Assembly: GCA_035519135.1 (NCBI GenBank)
Contig: DATIWX010000130.1
Location: forward strand, 1 to 64,000
From: VBDM01 sp035519135
GTDB taxonomy: Bacteria; Pseudomonadota; Gammaproteobacteria; Burkholderiales; SG8-39
Direction of reading: 5' to 3'
Length of the DNA stretch: 64,000 bases
Part shown: piece by piece, positions 52,060 through 61,063 of the stretch
How the letters are laid out: the number at the start of each line of letters is the position of its first letter
Position numbering within the stretch: the stretch's first letter is position 1
The notes under the pieces: model-generated
The model's input: only the letters and a program-made list of their open reading frames with translations
Told to the model about the DNA's origin: nothing
The model's database searches: none
Translations under genes and position numbers: made by a program

Positions 52060-53712
52060 ATGGCCAAGTATGTGTTCGTGTCGGGCGGTGTGGTTTCCTC
52101 TTTGGGGAAGGGGATAGCCGCCGCCTCCCTCGCCGCGATCCTCGAGTCGCGCGGCATCAAAGTTACTCTTCTCAAGCTCGACCCGTACATCAACGTTGAT
52201 CCGGGAACGATGAGCCCTTTCCAGCACGGAGAGGTGTTCGTCACCGACGACGGCGCCGAGACCGACCTCGACCTCGGGCACTACGAGCGCTTCGTCTCGG
52301 CCCGTATGAAGAAATGCAACAACTTCACCACGGGACAGATCTATGAGTCGGTGATCAAGAAGGAGCGCCGCGGCGATTATCTCGGGCGCACGGTGCAGGT
52401 GATTCCGCACGTCACCGACGAGATCAAGGCTTTCATCGCGCGCGGAGCGGGCGACGCGGAGGTCGCAATCGTCGAGATCGGCGGCACGGTGGGCGACATT
52501 GAATCGCTCCCGTTCTTAGAGGCCGTGAGGCAGATGGGGCTAGAGTTGGGGGACGACAACACCTGCTATCTCCATCTTACGCTGGTGCCTTTCATCAAGA
52601 GCGCCGGCGAGATCAAGACCAAGCCCACGCAGCACTCGGTGAAGGAGTTGCGCGGTATCGGCATCCAGCCCGACGCGCTGCTGTGTCGGTCGGACCGGCC
52701 GATACCCGATGATGAGAAGAAGAAGATCGCGCTCTTCACCAACGTCCAGGCGCGTGGCGTGATCTCGGTCTGGGACGCGGATTCGATCTACAAGATTCCA
52801 TGGATGTTGCATCAGCAGATGCTCGACGAGATCGTCTGCCACAAGCTCGCAATCATCGCTAGGCCGGCCGATCTCAGGGCGTGGAAGAGGTTGGTCGAGG
52901 CGCTTGAGCATCCGCAACACGAGATCACGATCGCCATGGTCGGCAAGTACGTCGATCTCACCGACTCGTACAAGTCGCTGAACGAGGCGCTGGTGCACGC
53001 GGGGATCCATGCGCGCAGCAAGGTGAACATCCGCTACGTCGATGCCGAGACGATCGAAAAGGACGGCTTCGGTGCGCAGCTGAAGGGGGTGGACGCCGTT
53101 CTTGTGCCCGGAGGGTTTGGCAAGCGCGGGGTGGAGGGCATGATGACGGCGATCCGGCACGCGCGCGAAAGCAAGATTCCGTACCTCGGCATCTGCCTGG
53201 GCATGCAGCTTGCAGTGATCGAATATTCGCGCAACGTGGTGGGCCTGGCCGGCGCGAACTCGACCGAGTTCGACCGCGACACCCCGCATCCGGTGATCGC
53301 TCTGGTGACCGAATGGCAGGACCGAGACGGGCGCATCGAGCGCCGCGACGAGAAATCCGACCTTGGCGGAACGATGCGCCTGGGAGCGCAGAGCGCGGTG
53401 CTCGAGCCGGGCAGCCTGGCGTGCAAGATCTACGGCGCGGAGACCATCAACGAACGCCATCGGCACCGCTACGAAGTCAACAACCAGTACCTTCAGCGGC
53501 TCAAGGACAGGGGATTGCGGGTCTCGGGCGTCACCCAGCGCGAGCAGCTATGCGAAATGATCGAGCTGCCTTCGCATCCCTGGTTTATCGGCTGTCAGTT
53601 CCATCCCGAGTTCACTTCGACTCCACGGACCGGGCATCGGCTCTTCACCGCATTTGTCGAAGCTGCCCTGCAGTATCAGGCAGGCGCAACCAAGACGGCT
53701 ATTGCCGCATAA
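52060..53712 (+). CDS. pyrG: CTP synthase
   Basis: 550 residues. Makes CTP from UTP with glutamine as nitrogen donor. The synthetase domain starts MAKYVFVSGGVVSSLGKGIAA with the P-loop, then LDPYINVDPGTMSPFQHGEV and DLDLGHYERF. The glutaminase domain has catalytic C379 in YLGICLGMQ and the His-Glu pair in GCQFHPEF. The start at 52060 is fixed by the invariant N-terminus; the much longer open frame upstream is overlap with the acetoacetyl-CoA synthetase gene. Its stop abuts the kdsA start with no spacer. Confidence 0.97.
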   Translation: MAKYVFVSGGVVSSLGKGIAAASLAAILESRGIKVTLLKLDPYINVDPGTMSPFQHGEVFVTDDGAETDLDLGHYERFVSARMKKCNNFTTGQIYESVIKKERRGDYLGRTVQVIPHVTDEIKAFIARGAGDAEVAIVEIGGTVGDIESLPFLEAVRQMGLELGDDNTCYLHLTLVPFIKSAGEIKTKPTQHSVKELRGIGIQPDALLCRSDRPIPDDEKKKIALFTNVQARGVISVWDADSIYKIPWMLHQQMLDEIVCHKLAIIARPADLRAWKRLVEALEHPQHEITIAMVGKYVDLTDSYKSLNEALVHAGIHARSKVNIRYVDAETIEKDGFGAQLKGVDAVLVPGGFGKRGVEGMMTAIRHARESKIPYLGICLGMQLAVIEYSRNVVGLAGANSTEFDRDTPHPVIALVTEWQDRDGRIERRDEKSDLGGTMRLGAQSAVLEPGSLACKIYGAETINERHRHRYEVNNQYLQRLKDRGLRVSGVTQREQLCEMIELPSHPWFIGCQFHPEFTSTPRTGHRLFTAFVEAALQYQAGATKTAIAA

Positions 53713-54570
53713 ATGAAGCTCTGCGGTTTTGAGGCTGGCCTCGACAAGCCGCTGTTCCTGATCGCGGGACCTTGCGTGGTCGAGTCAAGGCAGATGGCGC
53801 TCGAGACGGCGGAAGCGCTGAAGGAGATCGCGAGAGAGATCGGAATACCGTTTATCTACAAGTCCTCCTACGACAAGGCCAACCGCAGCTCGGGGAAGTC
53901 GTTTCGCGGGCCGGGGATGAGCAAGGGCCTGGAGATTCTCAAGGAGGTGCAAACGAAGATCGGCGTACCGGTACTGACCGACGTTCACGAGAAGGAGGAC
54001 GTTCCCGAAGTCGCTGCCGCGGTCGACGTGCTGCAGACCCCGGCCTTTCTCTGCCGACAGACGGATTTCATCCACGCGGTCGCTTCCGCGGGCAAGCCGG
54101 TGAACATCAAGAAGGGCCAGTTCCTATCACCTGGCGAGATGAAGAACGTAGTGGAGAAGGCGCGAGAGGCAAGCGGCAAAGACAATATTCTGGTGTGCGA
54201 GCGTGGCGCCTCCTTCGGCTACAACAACCTCGTCTCCGACATGCGCTCGCTCGCCATCATGCGCGAGACAGGCTGCCCGGTAGTGTTCGATGCTACGCAT
54301 TCGGTGCAGCTTCCCGGCGGACAGGGGACTTCTTCGGGCGGCCAGCGGGAATTCGTCCCGGTGCTCGCCCGAGCCGCAGTGGCGAGCGGAATCGCCGGTA
54401 TTTTCATGGAAACGCATCCCGACCCGGAGCACGCGCCCTCGGACGGGCCGAACGCGTGGCCGCTCGACCGCATGAAGGACTTGCTGAAAACCTTGAAGGA
54501 CCTGGACGCACTGGTGAAACAGCAGGGACTCGCAGAGCAGAGGCTGGGGACGAAGAAGAAGGGCAGATAG
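53713..54570 (+). CDS. kdsA: 3-deoxy-D-manno-octulosonate 8-phosphate synthase
   Basis: 285 residues. Condenses phosphoenolpyruvate and arabinose 5-phosphate to Kdo-8-phosphate for lipopolysaccharide. Motifs: LIAGPCVVESR, YKSSYDKANRSSGKSFRGPG, LTDVHEKEDV, FLCRQTDF and ETHPDPEHAPSDGPNAWPL. C21 in AGPCVVES, where E. coli KdsA has Asn, points to the metal-dependent (class II) form; the other expected ligands (His in FDATHSVQ, Glu in METHPDPEHA, Asp in SDGPN) are present. ATG begins on the base after the pyrG TAA. Confidence 0.96.
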   Translation: MKLCGFEAGLDKPLFLIAGPCVVESRQMALETAEALKEIAREIGIPFIYKSSYDKANRSSGKSFRGPGMSKGLEILKEVQTKIGVPVLTDVHEKEDVPEVAAAVDVLQTPAFLCRQTDFIHAVASAGKPVNIKKGQFLSPGEMKNVVEKAREASGKDNILVCERGASFGYNNLVSDMRSLAIMRETGCPVVFDATHSVQLPGGQGTSSGGQREFVPVLARAAVASGIAGIFMETHPDPEHAPSDGPNAWPLDRMKDLLKTLKDLDALVKQQGLAEQRLGTKKKGR

Positions 54571-55854
54571 ATGAGTTCAATCGTCGACGTTGTCGCAAGA
54601 GAGATTCTCGATTCGCGCGGCAATCCAACTGTGGAAGCGGACGTGCTGATCGAATCGGGCGTGATGGGCCGTGCGGCCGTGCCCTCCGGGGCCTCCACGG
54701 GCAGTCGTGAGGCGCTCGAGTTGCGAGACAAGGACAAGAGCCGCTACGGAGGCAAGGGCGTGTTGAAGGCGGTGGAGCATGTCAACACCGAGATCTCCGA
54801 GGCGATCATGGGTCTGGACGCTCAGGAGCAGAGCTTCATCGACAAGACTCTCATCGAACTGGACGGCACAGAGAACAAGTCGCGCCTGGGCGCCAATGCG
54901 ATCCTCGCGGTATCGATGGCGGTGGCCAAGGCGGCCGCCGAGGAATCCGGTTTGCCTTTGTACCGCTACTTCGGGGGCTCGGGCGGAATGCAGATGCCCG
55001 TCCCGATGATGAATGTGATCAACGGCGGAGCTCACGCGGACAACAATCTCGACATCCAGGAATTCATGATCGTCCCGATCGGGGCATCGAGCTTCAGAGA
55101 AGCCCTGCGCTGCGGCGCCGAGGTGTTTCACGCGCTGAAGGGGCTTCTGGAGACCCGCCACCTCTCGACGGCGGTCGGCGACGAAGGCGGGTTTGCTCCC
55201 AGCTTGCCAAACAACGAAGCGGCGCTGCAACTCGTGCTGGAGGCAATCGAGCGCGCGGGATACCACGCCGGCACCAATGTGGCGCTCGCCCTCGATTGCG
55301 CGAGTTCGGAGTTCTACCAGGACGGCAAGTACGTCATCGACTCGAAAAAACAGAAGCTCGGCTCATCCGAGTTCGGCGATCTCCTGGCTTCCTGGGCAGG
55401 CAAGTACCCGATTGTCAGCATCGAGGACGGCATGGCCGAGTCGGACTGGGACGGCTGGCGCGCGCTGACGGAAAGATTGGGCAAGAAAGTGCAGCTGGTC
55501 GGCGACGACGTGTTCGTCACCAACACCAAGATTCTCCGCGAAGGGATCCAGTTGGGTATCGCCAATTCGATCCTCGTAAAGGTGAATCAGATCGGCACGC
55601 TGACCGAAACCTTTGCCGCAATCGAGTTGGCCAAACGATCGGGCTATACCGCGGTGATATCCCACCGGTCCGGTGAAACAGAAGACACCACCATCGCGGA
55701 CATCGCGGTCGGCATGAACGCCCTGCAGATCAAGACCGGGTCGCTGTCCCGCTCGGATCGGGTGGCCAAGTACAACCAGCTGCTGCGTATCGAGGAGGAT
55801 CTGGGTGAAGCGGTCGGATATCCCGGCCGCGAGGCCTTCTATCAGCTGAGATGA
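54571..55854 (+). CDS. eno: Enolase
   Basis: 427 residues. Glycolytic 2-phosphoglycerate dehydratase. Motifs: REILDSRGNPTVEADV at the N-terminus, GASTGSREALELRD (mobile loop), GGAHADNNLDIQEFMI, GDEGGFAPSL, catalytic-region SIEDGMAESDWDGW with metal ligands, VKVNQIGTLTET with the catalytic Lys and SHRSGETEDTTIADIAVG. ATG begins on the base after the kdsA TAG, and the stop overlaps ftsB by 4 bases. Confidence 0.97.
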   Translation: MSSIVDVVAREILDSRGNPTVEADVLIESGVMGRAAVPSGASTGSREALELRDKDKSRYGGKGVLKAVEHVNTEISEAIMGLDAQEQSFIDKTLIELDGTENKSRLGANAILAVSMAVAKAAAEESGLPLYRYFGGSGGMQMPVPMMNVINGGAHADNNLDIQEFMIVPIGASSFREALRCGAEVFHALKGLLETRHLSTAVGDEGGFAPSLPNNEAALQLVLEAIERAGYHAGTNVALALDCASSEFYQDGKYVIDSKKQKLGSSEFGDLLASWAGKYPIVSIEDGMAESDWDGWRALTERLGKKVQLVGDDVFVTNTKILREGIQLGIANSILVKVNQIGTLTETFAAIELAKRSGYTAVISHRSGETEDTTIADIAVGMNALQIKTGSLSRSDRVAKYNQLLRIEEDLGEAVGYPGREAFYQLR

Positions 55855-56144
55855 GAATCCTGGCGTACACGCTCGCTGCTTTCATCTTCCTCCTTCAGTA
55901 CCCCTTGTGGCTCGGCAAGGGCGGATGGCTGCGCGTGTGGAGCCTTGAGCGCCAGGTCCAGGAGCAGAAGCAGGCCAACGCGGCTCTGAGCCAGCGCAAT
56001 GGCGCGCTCGACGCCGAGGTACGCGATCTCAAGCAGGGATTCGAGGCGATCGAAGAGCGCGCACGCTACGAGCTCGGGTTGATCAAGCAGGACGAGATTT
56101 TTATTCAGGTCGTGCCTGCGAAACCTGCAGAAGCGAAGCGCTAG
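55851..56144 (+). CDS. ftsB: Cell division protein FtsB
   Basis: 97-residue bitopic protein of the divisome, forming a complex with FtsL and FtsQ. One N-terminal transmembrane helix (about 3-20), then the conserved LWLGKGGW, a coiled coil (about 32-68, SLERQVQEQKQANAALSQRN) and RARYELGLIKQDEIFIQVV, typical of FtsB/DivIC. The eno-ftsB order is standard in proteobacteria. Start overlaps the eno stop (ATGA). Its own stop shares the tetranucleotide CTAG with the stop of the convergent gene. Confidence 0.93.
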   Translation: MRILAYTLAAFIFLLQYPLWLGKGGWLRVWSLERQVQEQKQANAALSQRNGALDAEVRDLKQGFEAIEERARYELGLIKQDEIFIQVVPAKPAEAKR

Positions 56145-58570
56145 CGCGCTGGCGATCCGAAATCGATGAACATTGCTGACGTCCAGACCTTGGCGTCGTC
56201 GACTTGGCGCCCGTAGAAGTATACCGGCCTGCACCCGTGGGGCCCGTTTCCGGGCTGGATCTCGAGTAAGCCGCTGACTTCTCGCGGCAGCACCGCGTCG
56301 GTCATGCGCTCCACCGCGATGAACAGTTCCGTGCCGCCGAGATCGCGACGCAAGGCGCCCGATTCCAGCAGGTCGGCGCCGGAGATTTCCCAGTCGAACG
56401 TGGGGCAGTGAACGAAGGGATTTCCCTCGAGCGGGTTGCCTACCTTCACGTACGCGTCGATTCTTCCGGCGACTCGAATGCGGCAGCGGGCGAGATTGTC
56501 GACATCGATTATCGCGCAGTCGGCGTCTCCGTAGGTGTCGGTGCGAAACCCGATCTCGGTCGGTCCTGCGCGCCACACCGATTCCTCCAGATGCTCGAAG
56601 CCGTTGCCCGCGAACGCATTGATGGTGCCATTGACGACGCTGATCGTACCGCGCCACTCGGCCCAACGGTAGCGGTCCGGAATGCGCGCTCCGCCCCAGC
56701 GCACGCGGATGCGGCGCGTTGAGTAGCCCAGCTCTTTGTGCAGATCACGCCGCCAGAGACAGCCCGTGTGGTCGTACGCTGCGATTTCGTCCCAGCCGCT
56801 ATTGCCGAGGAAGCGGTATTGAATCTCGGCGGAACCCGTGCTGCGGAACTCGTCGCCCTGCAAGTGCTTGCCGCAGCGCGTGAGGCCGACCAAGCGCTCT
56901 CCAGTCGCGGCGAAAGTGTGGCGCGCGCGCAAAGCGCGGCCGATTGTCGCGCGGTCGAGCTTGTCGGCGATGATCCCGGTGATACCGCCCTTGGTGCCGA
57001 AGACCTGGGTCCCGGGGAGTCCGCCTCCCGGGCGGCCGCGGTGCTCGTCGCCGCTCGCCGAGGCACCGAGCTTGTACCCGCGCTCGATGACGTCCTGGTA
57101 CAACCAGCCGAAATGTCCCCACGAAGACGTAATCTCGATCAAGCGCTCGAGCTCGGGGTGGTGCCAGTCCGGGATATATCGCCGTCCCCCGACGTGCGGC
57201 ATGATCAGATGGTGCTCCGGATCGTGGCAGTAGGCGAGCCATAGCTCCTCGATCGGCCAGCGTCCGAGATTCACGGCCGTGCCCTTCATGTCTTCATTCC
57301 AGGTGAAGGTGCGGTTGTGCTCCCCTTTGCTGTTGTAAGGGAATTCCGGCTTCTTGCCGTGCAGGAAGACGACGTTGTGATCGCCGCCGGCGGTCGAGCT
57401 GCCGCACCATTCCTGCACGGGGTAGCACACAAGCTGCCCGTCCTTGTGGAACTCGTCCATGGTCTTCACGCCCAGTTCCCAGTTGGCATCCGTGATCTGG
57501 AAATCGTTGGCGGTGTAGCTGATCACGTCCAGACCGGCGATGTCGCGCCCGTAGGCCGTGTTGTACGCCGGGCTGTTGGTGCCTACGGTATCGTGGGCGT
57601 GAATGTGCAAGTCGCCGTAGAAAACGCGCGGGCAGGGCGCGCCGGCGTCGAAGGTGACGTAATGCACTGCTTCGGCGACGTCGAGTGCTCCGATCATGTG
57701 CGCGCTGACGCAGAGTTCTCCGGACTCGCGCGGCAAATCCGCGATCTCTGCCGTCGCCCACCATTTTGGACTGAGGTCGACCGGTTTCCGATAGACTTCT
57801 TTCCCATCCAGGGCCGCAACGATCTCCGCCCGGCCACCCGTATCCACGCAGGCGTTGCCCCATCGGTCATGGGCATTGACGCGCAGGGCGAATGGGGTCC
57901 CAGGCTGCGCCAGGCGAGGTCCGACCAGCGCAAGAGAAGCGGGGGCTCCGGCCACTATGTCGATGACGATGTCGTTCGGGACGGCGACGAACCGCGAAGT
58001 GCCAAGGGGATCGACGTAGCAGCGGAAGCGGAACTTGTCCTCCACGAAGGTCTGAACGCGCGTTCCAGGGCCGCCCATGCGCCGATCGCCCAGCCGGATG
58101 ACGATATGGTCGCCGGCGTTGAGGTAGCCGTCGACCGTGTCGACGATGACGGCCTTCTGAAACGGGCGCTCGTGGCCCTTCTGGTCGAACCGCACCTTGA
58201 GGGACTGGACGGTCGCCGGGCTCTGTCCCTCGACAAGCGGTCCCGCCTGGTATTCGGCAGACAGGTAGTTCGCGCCGTGCGGATCGACTGTTTGGAACAG
58301 TGCCCAGTCCGAATAGAACTTGAACGTCGCTTTGAACCACGCACCGTCTGCGATTCCGGAGGCGCCGACCTCGTAGTCGAGCACCACTTCGTTCCAGCTG
58401 CCAGCAACGAGCTTGTCGAGGTTGCAGGTCACGCGGCCGGCAAAGGGCCGCGCCTTGTTCGTTTCGTAGAGAGCGCGGGGAGCGACGTAGTACCCGAGGC
58501 GCTTGCGCAGATCCTCTTCGGTTTGCGGCCCCTGCCCAGGTACCCTGGACAGATCCGTCATCTTGCTCAT
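56141..58570 (-). CDS. DUF3604/PHP-like protein of unknown function
   Basis: 809 residues, no signal peptide. The first ~310 residues look like beta-rich domains (for example VAGAPASLALVGPRLAQPGTP, an immunoglobulin-like pattern). The central part carries a PHP-like metal motif FYGDLHIHAHDTVG (H322, H324, H326), as in DUF3604 proteins, then HNVVFLHGK, HLIMPHVGGRRYIP and ASASGDEHRGRPGGG, all plausible metal or catalytic histidine sites. The usual TDH motif after the first histidines reads TAND. The C-terminal ~200 residues are another beta-rich region. A hydrolase activity is likely from the fold but the substrate is unknown. AAGGA precedes the ATG; the start at 58570 was chosen for that site. 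Downstream of the DASS transporter gene by 19 bases. Confidence 0.8.
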   Translation of the reverse strand: MSKMTDLSRVPGQGPQTEEDLRKRLGYYVAPRALYETNKARPFAGRVTCNLDKLVAGSWNEVVLDYEVGASGIADGAWFKATFKFYSDWALFQTVDPHGANYLSAEYQAGPLVEGQSPATVQSLKVRFDQKGHERPFQKAVIVDTVDGYLNAGDHIVIRLGDRRMGGPGTRVQTFVEDKFRFRCYVDPLGTSRFVAVPNDIVIDIVAGAPASLALVGPRLAQPGTPFALRVNAHDRWGNACVDTGGRAEIVAALDGKEVYRKPVDLSPKWWATAEIADLPRESGELCVSAHMIGALDVAEAVHYVTFDAGAPCPRVFYGDLHIHAHDTVGTNSPAYNTAYGRDIAGLDVISYTANDFQITDANWELGVKTMDEFHKDGQLVCYPVQEWCGSSTAGGDHNVVFLHGKKPEFPYNSKGEHNRTFTWNEDMKGTAVNLGRWPIEELWLAYCHDPEHHLIMPHVGGRRYIPDWHHPELERLIEITSSWGHFGWLYQDVIERGYKLGASASGDEHRGRPGGGLPGTQVFGTKGGITGIIADKLDRATIGRALRARHTFAATGERLVGLTRCGKHLQGDEFRSTGSAEIQYRFLGNSGWDEIAAYDHTGCLWRRDLHKELGYSTRRIRVRWGGARIPDRYRWAEWRGTISVVNGTINAFAGNGFEHLEESVWRAGPTEIGFRTDTYGDADCAIIDVDNLARCRIRVAGRIDAYVKVGNPLEGNPFVHCPTFDWEISGADLLESGALRRDLGGTELFIAVERMTDAVLPREVSGLLEIQPGNGPHGCRPVYFYGRQVDDAKVWTSAMFIDFGSPAR

Positions 58571-58589
58571 TGCCGATCCTTCCCGTCGA

Positions 58590-60140
58590 TCATCCGGCTG
58601 CGGCGAACGGCCACGGCGCGTCGGGATTCCACACGGGAATGCCGAGAAGGGCATACCACGGCGCCATGATGAGTATTCCGTAGGCGATTGCGATCAGCAC
58701 CGACACCCAGCCGACCTTGGCGTAGTCCGTCATGCTGAATGTACCACTGCTGTAGGCGATCACCGCTGCGGTAATTTGCGTCGGGAGAATGTAGGCAAAC
58801 GTGTCGGTATCGGAAACCAGCATCGTGAATGCTACTGGATGCAGGCCCAGCTTGGGCGCCATCGCGAGCAGGACCGGCGCAAGCATCGTGACCGCCGCAA
58901 CGTTGGAGAGCATGCCGAGGCGAATGACATGGGTGCCAAGCATGAATATCAGCAAGATCGCCCACCAGGGATGGCCGACGGCAAGGGGGTGAATGGAGTC
59001 CGCGAGCCATTTCGCCAGCCCCGATGTCGACATGGCTTCGGAAAGGGACAGCGCGCCGGCGAGCAATAGCAGCGTTCCCCAGATGGTGCGGTCCTGGAGC
59101 TCCTTCCATTTGAACCTAAACAGTCCGGGTATGAAGAGAAGGGCAAGGCCGAGCAAGGCGGCGTTATGGGTAGCGATCTTGTGCCACTGCTCGGTGACCC
59201 ACGCGAGCGCGATCAATCCGAATACCGCCAAGATCAGCCATTCGCTCGACGTCATCCCCGGTAGCTCGCGGTGCTGCTTCTGAACGGCCTGAAAGCCACC
59301 CGCGATGGCGACCCTGCGCGTTTTGAAGTAGTACTGCACCCACCACTGGGTGAGCACGAACATGCCGAGATACGGCCACTGCAGGAGAAACCACTGGAAA
59401 TAGGAAATCTGCAGCCCGAGATTTTTTCCGAACAGACCGACAATCACGAGGTTCGGCAGATGCGCCGTCATGATGCACATGCCGCTGATCATCGATCCAT
59501 AAACCAGGGTCTGGATAACGATGGCTTTCTTGCCGTTGCGCTCCTTCTCACTGTTCCCAAAGAAATCCGTGATGCCGTTGATCACGGGCAAGAGAGTTGC
59601 GGCGCGCGCGTTTGCCGCCGGTATGATCAAGGAAAGGACCAAGTTCACGGCAAACATGGCCCAGATCACGCCGTTGACGGTCCTGGCCTTGAACCAATTT
59701 AGAAGCGACAGCGCTATGCGGCGGTCGAGGCCGGCGGCCTGCATGATTGCAGCGAAGATGAATGCAGAGAGGCAGAGAAACACGACCGGGGTCGTGAAGC
59801 CGTCGGCGGCCTTCTGGAATGGCCTGGTCGCGTTGGTGATAACCAGCAGCATCGGGATCAGCAGCCCGGAGACTCCAACGGGGATAGCTTCGAAGATCCA
59901 CATGACGCAGGCCCAGACCGTGACCGCGAGCGCCGCTTGACCCGCTGCCGATAGTCCCTTCAACGGGGGCATGACAAAAAGGATTGCCAGGAACAGCAGC
60001 CACGCCAGTGCGAAGCCGAGGAGCGCCTTGCCGGGGCGCATACCTGCGGCGACTATGTTGGCGCGCACGGAGCGTGGGAGATTCGGACCCAGTCCCGCCT
60101 TGTCCGCAACCAGGTCAGCGCGTTGCGTAATCTCGCTCAT
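58590..60140 (-). CDS. DASS/SLC13-type anion:sodium symporter
   Basis: 516 residues, about twelve transmembrane segments, of the divalent anion:Na+ symporter / ArsB-CitT superfamily. Features: AALAVTVWACVMWIFEAIPVGVSGLLIPM, a first substrate loop around IIPAANARAATLLPVI, and in the second half SNVAAVTMLAPVLLAMA and LPTQITAAVIAYSSGTFS, the paired SNT/T-type motifs of the family. Likely imports a dicarboxylate, sulfonate, sulfate or similar anion; specificity cannot be read. Lies between the PhnD-like receptor and the DUF3604-like gene on one strand, with GAGGAGGAG upstream. Confidence 0.9.
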   Translation of the reverse strand: MSEITQRADLVADKAGLGPNLPRSVRANIVAAGMRPGKALLGFALAWLLFLAILFVMPPLKGLSAAGQAALAVTVWACVMWIFEAIPVGVSGLLIPMLLVITNATRPFQKAADGFTTPVVFLCLSAFIFAAIMQAAGLDRRIALSLLNWFKARTVNGVIWAMFAVNLVLSLIIPAANARAATLLPVINGITDFFGNSEKERNGKKAIVIQTLVYGSMISGMCIMTAHLPNLVIVGLFGKNLGLQISYFQWFLLQWPYLGMFVLTQWWVQYYFKTRRVAIAGGFQAVQKQHRELPGMTSSEWLILAVFGLIALAWVTEQWHKIATHNAALLGLALLFIPGLFRFKWKELQDRTIWGTLLLLAGALSLSEAMSTSGLAKWLADSIHPLAVGHPWWAILLIFMLGTHVIRLGMLSNVAAVTMLAPVLLAMAPKLGLHPVAFTMLVSDTDTFAYILPTQITAAVIAYSSGTFSMTDYAKVGWVSVLIAIAYGILIMAPWYALLGIPVWNPDAPWPFAAAG

Positions 60141-60178
60141 CCCTTACTCCTCCTCGTTGATATAGCTAGGAGGGCCAC

Positions 60179-61063
60179 CTACTCTGCGATGGGCTCGAGA
60201 GGGCCGAGCCAATTGAGCAGGTCGATGAAGACCTGCGGCGACGCTGGTTTGAAAGCTGCGATATTGATCCTCTTCAGGACGGCCTTGCCGTCCTCGGTCG
60301 AGTCAAGGGCCACGAGCGTGTCACGCAGCTTGGCGACCTGGGCCGGTGAGATCTTCCGCGAAGCGATCATTGGCGTGTTCGGAACTTCGGGACTGATCGC
60401 GATCACCCGACCGCCCTTCTTCTCCCAGGTCCGGCCTGCGGGGGAAAACGACGCCACGACTCCGACATCGAAGAAATTGTTCTCCATCGACCAGGCGATT
60501 GCCGCCTGGTCGCGCATCGCCTTCACCTGTTCTCTTGCCATCGTGATTTTGTTGTCGCGCAACATGGCGTTGGCGATCCGCCACATGTACGCGTAGCGAT
60601 CCGGAGTGACGATTCGCTTACCCCGGACGTCGGCGATTGTCTTCAGTGGGGAATCCTTGTTGACTATGAAAAGTGCGTGCGCCGGCTCCCTCGAAACGAC
60701 GACCGGGTTGTAGCCGTAGTCGCGAACCGCCTGCGCCAGCACGTCTGCCGGTCGAGACAGGACAAGCGCGTAGGCCCCAGTTTCCACGGAGCGCTGCAAT
60801 AGTTGGATGTCACGGACCGCGACCATCGTTAGGCGGATGCCGAGCGCTCTTTCGGCGATCTTGGTGAAATCCTCCCAGCGAAGGAAGATTTCGGTTGCGT
60901 CGAGATTGCCGGACCCGCCCTCGTTGATGGCAAAGATGAGCTGCGCTTGGTCTCCCTTGGCACCGGCCTTTTGAGCGAAGGCGCTCGCGCTCGCGGCCAG
61001 CGTGACGGCGCACAGCAAGAAGGGGATCCAGATGGGATGGACAGGGGCAACCGCTTTCGTCAT
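60179..61063 (-). CDS. PhnD-like periplasmic binding protein
   Basis: 294 residues with signal peptide ending ASASAFA-Q (near residue 30). The mature part has the PhnD/phosphate-phosphonate receptor pattern (PF12974 type): LIFAINEGGSGN, RWEDFTKIAERALGIRLTMV, YALVLSRPADVLAQAVRDYGYNPVVVSREP, ADVRGKRIVTPDRYAYMWRIANAML and SFSPAGRTWEKKGGRVIAISPEVPNTPMIAS. No phosphonate permease or ATPase adjoins it. Overlaps the upstream ModA-like gene by 4 bases, so the two receptors are probably translated together. Ligand unknown; it may be a sensor rather than a transporter component. Confidence 0.82.
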   Translation of the reverse strand: MTKAVAPVHPIWIPFLLCAVTLAASASAFAQKAGAKGDQAQLIFAINEGGSGNLDATEIFLRWEDFTKIAERALGIRLTMVAVRDIQLLQRSVETGAYALVLSRPADVLAQAVRDYGYNPVVVSREPAHALFIVNKDSPLKTIADVRGKRIVTPDRYAYMWRIANAMLRDNKITMAREQVKAMRDQAAIAWSMENNFFDVGVVASFSPAGRTWEKKGGRVIAISPEVPNTPMIASRKISPAQVAKLRDTLVALDSTEDGKAVLKRINIAAFKPASPQVFIDLLNWLGPLEPIAE

